Shown: positions 1 through 6,243 of the stretch, in pieces | Layout of the letters: each line of letters begins with the position of its first letter | Numbering within the stretch: the first letter of the stretch is position 1 | Source of the DNA: an uncultured bacterium | GTDB taxonomy: Bacteria; Bacillota; Clostridia; Lachnospirales; Lachnospiraceae | DNA length: 6,355 nt | Direction of reading: 5' to 3' | NCBI GenBank assembly: GCA_946543095.1 | Contig: CAMNLO010000097.1 | Location: 1-6,355 of the forward strand | Translations under genes and position numbers: made by a program | The notes under the pieces: generated by a model | Told to the model about the DNA's origin: nothing | Database searches by the model: none | Seen by the model: the letters and a program-made list of their open reading frames with translations, nothing else

Positions 1-609
1 GAGGAGCTTGTATTCAACACCTTTCAGGAGTATGCCCTGGCAGATAAGCTCTACCGGGAGCTGTCCCTGAACACGGATCCCGAGATCAGCGATGACGAGG
101 CCCGGGTGATCCTTCTGGAGCAGATCCTGATCAAGACCTACACAGAGGAGGACAATACAAGGCATCCGGTGTCGGATTCCGAAAAGGACGCCTTAAGGAT
201 CATGGCGGAGGAGATCCGCAGGGAGGCTGTTTCCGGGGAGCAGAGCTTTGAAGCCCTGATGGCCATGTACAATGAGGCCAGGGAGGGCAGCATCAGCATT
301 TCCGCCCTGGAGGCACCTAAGGAGGTGCTCGGCCTTTCCAGAGATGAGATCAGCGAGGTCTCGGAATCCGAAGAGGGTTTCGCCATCTACCGCTGCATCC
401 TGCCGGTGTCCGAGCAGGGGACCCAGGCGAACAAGGAGCGGATCATCGCCTTAAGAAGGCAGGAAGCCTTTTCGGAGGAATACGACGAGTTTATCTCCGG
501 CCTGAACCTGTATTTCAACGACGCACTGTGGGAGAAGACCCGGGAAACGGATCTTTCTTGCTTTACGGCGGATTTTTTCGAAGTGTATTCTGAGCATTTC
601 AAACAATAA
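1..609 (+). CDS. Parvulin/SurA-like peptidyl-prolyl isomerase-type protein, C-terminal part (5' end outside window)
   Basis: The reading frame is open from base 1 to the TAA at 607-609, giving 202 residues. It has no start of its own: the GTG at 106 lies inside the domain, so the gene begins upstream. The order of elements fits a parvulin rotamase domain: a first strand LLEQILIKT (residues 38-46), a helix rich in Glu/Arg, then a SFEALMAMY segment equivalent to the family's 'dFa.lA..yS', a hydrophobic 'EVLGLSRDEISEV' equivalent to '.f.L..GeiS.pv', and a closing strand GFAIYRC (126-132). A charged helix and a terminal segment follow, as in PrsA/SurA chaperones. Parvulins of this kind assist protein folding, usually outside the membrane, but the N-terminal signal cannot be seen here. 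The two usual active-site-region histidines seem to be Gln41 and Ala128, so catalysis is doubtful and a holdase role is possible. It lies 24 bases upstream of htpG on the same strand. The family call is by pattern only. Confidence 0.66.
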   Translation, partial: EELVFNTFQEYALADKLYRELSLNTDPEISDDEARVILLEQILIKTYTEEDNTRHPVSDSEKDALRIMAEEIRREAVSGEQSFEALMAMYNEAREGSISISALEAPKEVLGLSRDEISEVSESEEGFAIYRCILPVSEQGTQANKERIIALRRQEAFSEEYDEFISGLNLYFNDALWEKTRETDLSCFTADFFEVYSEHFKQ

Positions 610-618
610 TATAAGCAC

Positions 619-626
619 TAAGGAGG
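619..626 (+). promoter_or_regulatory. Shine-Dalgarno site of htpG
   Basis: TAAGGAGG ends 7 bases before the ATG at 634, a near-perfect anti-16S match at ideal spacing. It fixes the htpG start and is the only strong ribosome binding site in the window; the two downstream genes have nothing comparable. It fills much of the 24-base gap after the stop of the upstream gene. Confidence 0.92.
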
Positions 627-633
627 CAATAAA

Positions 634-2697
634 ATGGCATTCAAAAACGGCACTTTGTCCATCGATTCCGAAAATATCTTTCCCATCATCAAAAAATGGC
701 TGTATTCCGACCAGGATATCTTTTACCGTGAGCTGGTCTCCAATGGCTGCGATGCCATCACGAAATTAAAGAAGCTGGAGATGATGGGGGAATATGAGTT
801 TCCCGAGGGGTACTCAGCCAGGATCGATGTGAAGGTCAATCCTGAGGAGAAGACCATTCAGGTCTGTGACAACGGCCTGGGAATGACCGCAGAGGAGGTG
901 GAGGAGTACATCAATAAGATCGCCTTCTCCGGCGCCACGGATTTCATTGAGAAATACAAGGACAAGGCCAACGACGACCAGATCATCGGCCATTTCGGCC
1001 TGGGCTTTTATTCCGCCTTTATGGTGGCAGAGAATGTGGAGATCGACACCCTTTCCTACAAAGAAGGGGCTGCGGCCGTCCACTGGAGCTGCGACGGCGG
1101 CACCGACTACCAGATGGATGACGGGCAAAGAAGTGAGGTGGGCACCACTGTGACCCTCCATTTAAGCGAGGACTGCTTAAAGTACTGCAATGAATACGAA
1201 GCCAGAAGCGTCCTGAAAAAGTACTGCTCCTTTATGCCGGTGAAGATCTGGCTTTCCAGAGAGAATGAGACCGGCACGGAAACCATTTTAAAAAGCGAGC
1301 TTTTGGACGGGGAAGAGATCCTTGAGGAGGTGAAAAAGGACAAGGAGGAGGATCCGGACAAGGTCAAGGTAAGAAAGCGCCCGGAGCTGGTGAACGAAAC
1401 CCATCCCCTTTGGACGAAGAACGCCAATGACTGCACGAAGGAGGATTATCTGGCCTTCTACAGAAAGGTCTTCAACGACTACAAGGAGCCCCTGTTCTGG
1501 ATCCATCTGAATATGGACTATCCCTTTAACTTAAAAGGCATCCTGTATTTCCCGAAGATCAATATGGAATACGATTCCATTGAGGGGACCATCAAGCTCT
1601 ACAACAATCAGGTCTTTATCGCGGACAATATCAAGGAGGTGATCCCGGAGTTTCTGCTTTTGTTAAAGGGGGTCATCGACTGCCCGGATCTGCCCTTAAA
1701 CGTGTCCCGTTCCGCCCTGCAGAATGACGGCTTTGTGAACAAGATCTCCGATTTCATCACGAAAAAGGTGGCGGACAAGCTTTCCGGCATGTGCAAGACC
1801 GATAAGGAAAACTACGAAAAATACTGGGATGATATCGCGCCCTTTATCAAATACGGCTGCTTGAGGGACGACAAGTTCTGTCAGAAGATGACGGACTACA
1901 TCCTGTTCAAGAATCTGGACGGGGAGTATCAGACGCTGCCGGAATGCCTTGAGGTGGCAAAAACGGATATCGAGGAGGAAGAGGGCGAAGAAAAGAAGGA
2001 AGAAAACAGCACGGAAGATGCTGTGAAGGAGGAGACGGAAGCTCCCGAAGAAAAGGAAGAAGGGGAGAAGGAAGAAGAAAAGAAGGAAAAGGTGATCTAC
2101 TATGTCACCGATGAAAAGCAGCAGAGCCAGTATATCAATATGTTCAAAAAGGCGAAGCTCACTGCCGTCATCTTAAACCACAATATCGACCAGCCCTTCA
2201 TCAACCAGCTGGAATCCAAAAACGAGGGGATCAGATTCCGCAGGATCGACGCGGATCTGGGGGATCCCTTTAAGGCAAAGACCTCCAAAAAGGAAGAGGA
2301 GGAACTGGCAAAGACCGCCGAGGGGCTTGAAAAGAAGATGCGCAAGGCGTTAAAGAAGGATAAGCTTTCCGTGAAGCTGGAGAAGCTGAAGAACAAGAAG
2401 ATCAGCTCTGTTTTGACTGTGTCCGAGGAGAGCCGCAGGATGCAGGACATGATGAAGATGTATTCCATGAACGGTCTTTCAGGCATGGCGGATATGGGAG
2501 CGGAGGAGACGCTGATCCTGAACGCGAACCATCCGCTGGTTTCCTATATCATGGAGCATGAGGAGAGCGAGGATTCACAGCTTGTGTGTGAACAGCTCTA
2601 TGATCTTGCCAAGGTGGCAAATGCGCCCCTTTCTCCCGAGGAGATGACCAAGTTCGTGGAGAGGAGCAATCTGATCCTGCAGAAGGTCTTCAGCTGA
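634..2697 (+). CDS. htpG: HtpG, bacterial Hsp90 molecular chaperone
   Basis: HtpG is a cytosolic ATP-dependent homodimeric chaperone that remodels late folding intermediates, often with DnaK. All three Hsp90 domains are visible. The N-terminal GHKL ATPase (about 1-220) has RELVSNGCDA with catalytic Glu33 and Asn37, DNGLGM with adenine-binding Asp79, and the lid motif GHFGLGFYSAF (119-129). The middle domain (about 250-540) has HPLWTKN, the FYRKVF/PLFWIH block and PLNVSR with the ATP-contacting Arg359. The C-terminal dimerisation domain (about 550-687) has ETLILNANHPLV at 625-636. At 687 aa it is longer than E. coli HtpG (about 624), mainly because of a Glu/Lys-rich insert at about 446-486. 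There is no EEVD tail; the protein ends QKVFS. Motif variants (SNGCDA for SNASDA, IAFSGA for IAKSGT, GHFGLG for GQFGVG) mark a divergent clostridial subtype, but all key catalytic residues remain. The start is set by an excellent ribosome binding site. The next gene starts 6 bases after its stop, implying cotranscription. Confidence 0.98.
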   Translation: MAFKNGTLSIDSENIFPIIKKWLYSDQDIFYRELVSNGCDAITKLKKLEMMGEYEFPEGYSARIDVKVNPEEKTIQVCDNGLGMTAEEVEEYINKIAFSGATDFIEKYKDKANDDQIIGHFGLGFYSAFMVAENVEIDTLSYKEGAAAVHWSCDGGTDYQMDDGQRSEVGTTVTLHLSEDCLKYCNEYEARSVLKKYCSFMPVKIWLSRENETGTETILKSELLDGEEILEEVKKDKEEDPDKVKVRKRPELVNETHPLWTKNANDCTKEDYLAFYRKVFNDYKEPLFWIHLNMDYPFNLKGILYFPKINMEYDSIEGTIKLYNNQVFIADNIKEVIPEFLLLLKGVIDCPDLPLNVSRSALQNDGFVNKISDFITKKVADKLSGMCKTDKENYEKYWDDIAPFIKYGCLRDDKFCQKMTDYILFKNLDGEYQTLPECLEVAKTDIEEEEGEEKKEENSTEDAVKEETEAPEEKEEGEKEEEKKEKVIYYVTDEKQQSQYINMFKKAKLTAVILNHNIDQPFINQLESKNEGIRFRRIDADLGDPFKAKTSKKEEEELAKTAEGLEKKMRKALKKDKLSVKLEKLKNKKISSVLTVSEESRRMQDMMKMYSMNGLSGMADMGAEETLILNANHPLVSYIMEHEESEDSQLVCEQLYDLAKVANAPLSPEEMTKFVERSNLILQKVFS
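1966..2091 (+). repeat. Low-complexity purine-rich segment encoding the HtpG acidic/Lys insert
   Basis: This segment encodes residues 445-486 of HtpG, composed almost only of Glu and Lys with a few Thr, Ser, Ala and Pro. The coding strand is nearly all purine, and 2047-2092 is an uninterrupted run of 46 purines made of GAA, GAG, AAG and AAA codons. Flanking residues (LPECLEVAK before, VIYYVTDEKQQ after) are ordinary Hsp90 middle-domain sequence, so this is a disordered, probably length-variable insert rather than a domain boundary. Confidence 0.85.
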
Positions 2698-2703
2698 TCC
2701 TCT

Positions 2704-5700
2704 ATGTACAAAGCAGTAGAGGAGGCATTAGCCGGCAATTTTAAATACGATCCGGGTCATCTTACCTTTACGCCGGAAACACTGGAGCTGAGTCTGCATG
2801 AAGGGGGGAAGCTCTCCGGAAGCTTTTTTATCGAAGGCAAAAAAGGGCTTCCCCTTTCCGGCAGCGTGATGTGTTTTGATACCCGTATGAGGCTTTCCTC
2901 CCCGGATTTTACCGGGGATGCGGAGATTTCCTTCACCTTTTCCGGAGAGGGCCTGCCCCTTGGCACAAGCCACAGGGGACAATTTGAGATCCTCTCCGAT
3001 CAGGGCGAATATACGCTTCCCTACACCGTTACGGTGGAGACCGGGGAGCTTACCTCCTCCGAAGGTCCTGTCCGTAATATTTTCCACTTTGTAAACCTGG
3101 CCAGAAAGAACTGGGAGGAGGCAAAGGAGCTGTTCTATTCCGACTCCTTTGAGGCGATTCTGACGGATATGGAAAGCAGGATCCTCTATCGCGGCTTCAG
3201 CGTCAAAAACGACTCCTCTGCGAATATGGACGAGTTTCTGATCTCCCTTCGGAAAAAGAACGGAATGGAATATGTGCTGGAGGATCAGGAGTTCAGACTG
3301 GAGCTCACAGAGCCTTCCGAGACCGTAAGCTGCCTTTTGGGCATTACCAGAAACGGCTGGGGCTACACCCATCTGGAGGTGGATACAAAGGGGGATTTCC
3401 TGTTTGTTGAAAAGAATGTCCTGGGGGAGGAGGACTTCGACGGCCCCCTTCTGGAGCTGCCCTTCAGGATCAACGTGGACCTTCTGCATGCCGGGAAAAA
3501 CATGGGAGCCCTGATCATCCGGGCGCCTCACGAGACAAAGGAGGTCCCGGTAACGGTTCTTGCGGGAGAGCTTCCCTCGGGAGCGTCCCTGGAACGAAAG
3601 CGGATGATCCTGGGGCTTTTGCAGAACTATGAGGCCTTCCGCTATAAACGGATCTCCAGAGGAGAGTGGATCATCAGAAGCGAAACCCTTCTGGACAGGC
3701 TTCTGACTTTGGATGAACGGGATATGGAAGCACGTCTCTTGCAAGCCCAGCTCTTCATCAGCTCCAGACGGTCGGAGGAGGCCGACTGGGTGCTGAACAA
3801 TATGCAGTTTCGGATCCGCACCGACGGGACCGTGGCGGAGCAGGCCTTTTATTTTTATTTGAAATCTCTATTGTCCGGTGCCCAGGAGGATGCCCTGAAG
3901 GCAGCGGAATTCACTTCCGACGCCCTGGAACAGGACCCCGGAAACTGGCGGCTCAGATGGCTTTTTTTATATGTTTCCGATGTTCTGGATCGTTCTCCCG
4001 CCAGAAAATATCTCTTTCTGGAGGAGGCCTTCCGACTGGGCTCCTCAAGCCCCCTGATCTATCTGGAGGCCTTTTTAGTCCTGAAGGACAATCCCGCCCT
4101 TTTAAGCTCCCTGGAGGGCTTCGGGCAGGGGCTTTTGTATTTCGGCATACGCAGGGGCCTGATGAATGAGGCCCTGGTAAAGCAGGTGATCTATCTTGCC
4201 GCCAGGATCAGGAAGCATTCGGAAAGCCTGGAGCGGCTTCTGATCAGGATCTATGAAATGTTTCCGGGAACGGACCTTCTCCGGGTCCTGGTACAGCTTC
4301 TGATGAAGGGTAAGTCCGGCACAAAGGTAATGCCTTATTATGAGGCGGCACTGAAGCGGGATATCCACATCACGGGACTCTATGAAGCATGTCTCCATGT
4401 ACTTAGTGAGGAGGGCAGGCGGGAGATCCCGGTGCAGATGTATCTGTATTTTGCTGAGGACAGAAAGGGAGACTGGAGAGAAAAGGCCTATCTCTTTGCC
4501 TCTGCCATGAAAAACGGAAACAACATCCCGGAGATCCTGGAATCCATCCGGGAGAGCATTGCCCAGTTTACGATGATGTGCCTCTCCAGGGGCTACATCG
4601 ATCAGAACGTGGGCTATCTCTACGGACAGTTTTATATGCTGTTCATGCATACGAAGCAAAACGCCGCCACCATGGCAAAGCTCCTGTTCATCCGCAGGAT
4701 CCAGGCAGGGGACGGGGTGAAAAAGGTGGTGGCGGTCTATGAAAACTTCACCACCGAACAAAGCGCCGAGGTGAAAAACGGGGAAGCATATCTGCCGGTT
4801 TATGAAGCCATGGATAAGGTATTTACCGAGAATGAACAGGGAGAGCGGACGCTTTTGGCCAATCCCTCGGATCTGACCCCCTTATGCGCGGTGTCCCGGA
4901 TCTCCCGTTTTATCGCGCCCTTTGCCACGGAGGATACGCCTTTATGCCTCTATATGGCCCTGAAGAACACGAACCCCAATCTGGCGGATATTCCGGGAGC
5001 CCTTCGGGTCCTTCGGGAGAAAAGCATCACTCCCATGGCCAGAAAGATCGTATTTACCCGGTTTTTCCCCCTGCTGGTGACACTGGAGGATTATTCCGAT
5101 GTGGATACGATCCTGTCCTTGTCCGCAGGGCTTCCCCTTTCCGGCAAGGAAAAGAAGGAGTTAGTGAGCTTAAGCATCGGAAGAGGGCTTTATGATGTGG
5201 CCCTAAAGGCTATGCAGAGCGGCGTGCTGTCCTCCTTCGACGCAAAGGACGTGCTGAGGGCAGGCGTCAGGCTGTTGCAAACGGAAGGTGGAGAGCAGAA
5301 GGAAAACGAGGAGCTGAGAAACCTTTTAGTCTATTCCTTTTCCAAGGACAGATACAATCCCGATTCCGTTTTTTATCTATGCGACACCTATCCAGGAAGG
5401 CTTCCCGAGCTGGAAAAGCTCTGGAGGATCGGGAACAAGGCCCTGGAACGGCTGGAGGCAGAGGAGGTTCCTGCGGCACAGGAGAAGCTGAAGCATCTGA
5501 CGGAGCGGATCTTCGTCCAGTATCTGGTAACGGGGCAGGAGCTGAAATACTTCACGGAGCTCTATTTTTCCCTGAAGGCCCGGGGGGGGGATCCGGATAT
5601 CCTCCATGCCGCCCTTTACCGAAAGCTGTACGAAGCCTTTGTGCTGAAGGAGAGCATTTCGGAACAGCTCTATAAGGATGTGGCGAATGAAGCCTATGCG

Positions 5701-6240
5701 GGGGGGGAGCTGCCCCGTATCGCAAGGCTTGCGCTGTTACAGTATTTTGCGGCCCATAAGGGCCTCTGGCGGGAGGAACTCTATCCTTATTTCCGCAGCT
5801 ACCTTTCGGAATTCTTTTTGGAGGAGGGGATCGTGCTTCCGGAATTCAGGGAATATGCTTCCATTTTTCCGGAGCTGGAGGCCCTGCAGGATAAAACGAT
5901 CCTGGAATACTACGCGGATCCCAGAGCAAAGCTCTCCATTCAGCTTGCCGGAGAGGAAACCCGGTTCGACACCGTGTTCCCCGGAGTGTATACAAAAGCC
6001 TTTGTGCTGTTTCCCGGGGAGGGGGAGGAATATGTGATCCAGGTGGATCTGGAGGGAGAGATCACGAAGGAGAAGGGAGAACTCTTTGCCGCGCCGGTGA
6101 TCGCAGCCGGCTCCAGATACGCCTTCCTCTCCGATATCCTGTCTGCGGAGGCGCTGCAGGACTATGAAACCGCCGCAGGCCTTGTATTTGATTATAAAAA
6201 ACGGGAATTCCTGGCGGAAAGCCTGTTTCGGTTACGATAA
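2704..6240 (+). CDS. Giant beta-domain plus TPR-like solenoid protein (DUF5717-type, function unknown)
   Basis: This is an 1178-residue protein that I match, by recollection, to the uncharacterised family DUF5717 of Lachnospiraceae and relatives. No signal peptide or transmembrane segment is visible, so it is probably cytosolic. About 14-115 is beta-rich and Ig-like in pattern, ending in a 'G.FEILSDQGEYTLPYTV' strand pair. A helical link (about 124-165) leads to a second beta-rich block at about 188-288. From about 297 to 1070 it is almost entirely amphipathic helices in pairs. Several look TPR-like: LDERDMEARLLQAQLFISSR with EEADWVL near 336-364, and ALEQDPGNWRLRWLFLYVSD near 407-426. The last 110 residues (about 1070-1178) return to beta-type sequence. 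No catalytic motif or nucleotide-binding loop is visible, so a scaffold or adaptor role is the best guess. The ATG at 2704 is 6 bases after the htpG stop and lacks a good ribosome binding site, suggesting translational coupling; no better in-frame start is seen. The CDS is certain, the family call fairly so, the function unknown. Confidence 0.85.
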   Translation: MYKAVEEALAGNFKYDPGHLTFTPETLELSLHEGGKLSGSFFIEGKKGLPLSGSVMCFDTRMRLSSPDFTGDAEISFTFSGEGLPLGTSHRGQFEILSDQGEYTLPYTVTVETGELTSSEGPVRNIFHFVNLARKNWEEAKELFYSDSFEAILTDMESRILYRGFSVKNDSSANMDEFLISLRKKNGMEYVLEDQEFRLELTEPSETVSCLLGITRNGWGYTHLEVDTKGDFLFVEKNVLGEEDFDGPLLELPFRINVDLLHAGKNMGALIIRAPHETKEVPVTVLAGELPSGASLERKRMILGLLQNYEAFRYKRISRGEWIIRSETLLDRLLTLDERDMEARLLQAQLFISSRRSEEADWVLNNMQFRIRTDGTVAEQAFYFYLKSLLSGAQEDALKAAEFTSDALEQDPGNWRLRWLFLYVSDVLDRSPARKYLFLEEAFRLGSSSPLIYLEAFLVLKDNPALLSSLEGFGQGLLYFGIRRGLMNEALVKQVIYLAARIRKHSESLERLLIRIYEMFPGTDLLRVLVQLLMKGKSGTKVMPYYEAALKRDIHITGLYEACLHVLSEEGRREIPVQMYLYFAEDRKGDWREKAYLFASAMKNGNNIPEILESIRESIAQFTMMCLSRGYIDQNVGYLYGQFYMLFMHTKQNAATMAKLLFIRRIQAGDGVKKVVAVYENFTTEQSAEVKNGEAYLPVYEAMDKVFTENEQGERTLLANPSDLTPLCAVSRISRFIAPFATEDTPLCLYMALKNTNPNLADIPGALRVLREKSITPMARKIVFTRFFPLLVTLEDYSDVDTILSLSAGLPLSGKEKKELVSLSIGRGLYDVALKAMQSGVLSSFDAKDVLRAGVRLLQTEGGEQKENEELRNLLVYSFSKDRYNPDSVFYLCDTYPGRLPELEKLWRIGNKALERLEAEEVPAAQEKLKHLTERIFVQYLVTGQELKYFTELYFSLKARGGDPDILHAALYRKLYEAFVLKESISEQLYKDVANEAYAGGELPRIARLALLQYFAAHKGLWREELYPYFRSYLSEFFLEEGIVLPEFREYASIFPELEALQDKTILEYYADPRAKLSIQLAGEETRFDTVFPGVYTKAFVLFPGEGEEYVIQVDLEGEITKEKGELFAAPVIAAGSRYAFLSDILSAEALQDYETAAGLVFDYKKREFLAESLFRLR
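2899..2918 (+). other. GC-rich inverted repeat within the solenoid gene
   Basis: TCCCCGG and CCGGGGA form a perfect 7-bp stem around the 6-base loop ATTTTA, about 195 bases into the gene. No T-run follows, so it is not an intrinsic terminator. It could fold in the mRNA but may equally be a chance result of coding for the S-P-D-F-T-G-D stretch (residues 66-72). Confidence 0.5.
5582..5590 (+). repeat. Poly-G tract, 9 G
   Basis: Nine consecutive G residues lie in frame in the solenoid gene at the Arg960-Gly-Gly-Asp963 codons. Gaining one G would bring a TAA at 5673-5675 (this window's numbering) into frame; losing one would bring in a TGA at 5645-5647. Either change would remove about the last 200 residues. 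It could be a slippage hotspot or a sequencing-error hotspot. Confidence 0.9.
5700..5707 (+). repeat. Poly-G tract, 8 G
   Basis: Eight consecutive G residues span the Ala999-Gly-Gly-Glu1002 codons, 109 bases after the nine-G tract. Gain of one G would lead to TAA at 5757-5759; loss of one would read on in another frame to TGA at 6035-6037 (this window's numbering). The intact frame as given runs through both tracts, so the sequenced allele is full-length. Confidence 0.9.
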
Positions 6241-6243
6241 GCA

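Noticed and set aside
558..591. Possible sigma-A promoter for htpG inside the end of the upstream gene (TTTACG ... TATTCT)
   Set aside because: Both boxes are poor matches and the spacing is not ideal; htpG may have its own promoter, but this sequence does not support one.
106..609. GTG at 106 as the true start of the first gene
   Set aside because: The frame is open upstream to base 1 with protein-like sequence, and the GTG falls within the first strand region of the domain with no ribosome binding site ahead of it.
611..622. AAGCACTA before htpG resembles the left half of the CIRCE/HrcA operator (TTAGCACTC)
   Set aside because: No GAGTGCTAA half follows at the 9-base spacing; only one imperfect half-site exists, overlapping the ribosome binding site.
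1303..1383. Charged stretch at HtpG residues 224-250 as a eukaryote-style N-M charged linker
   Set aside because: Only about 25 residues, moderately charged and close to the ordinary bacterial linker region; the notable insert is the later one at 445-486.
2728..3744. Open antisense frame of 338 codons opposite the solenoid gene
   Set aside because: It lies wholly opposite a gene with clear protein character, its translation is rich in Gln, Gly, Pro and His with no recognisable domain, and no ribosome binding site is evident. It is a codon-bias shadow.
4102..4761. Open antisense frame of 219 codons opposite the solenoid gene
   Set aside because: Same pattern: His/Leu/Pro-rich translation with no domain, antisense to the helical-repeat region.
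5001..5018. Tandem 9-base repeat CCTTCGGGT / CCTTCGGGA
   Set aside because: Only two copies, each encoding Leu-Arg plus part of a neighbouring codon inside a helix; explained by coding.
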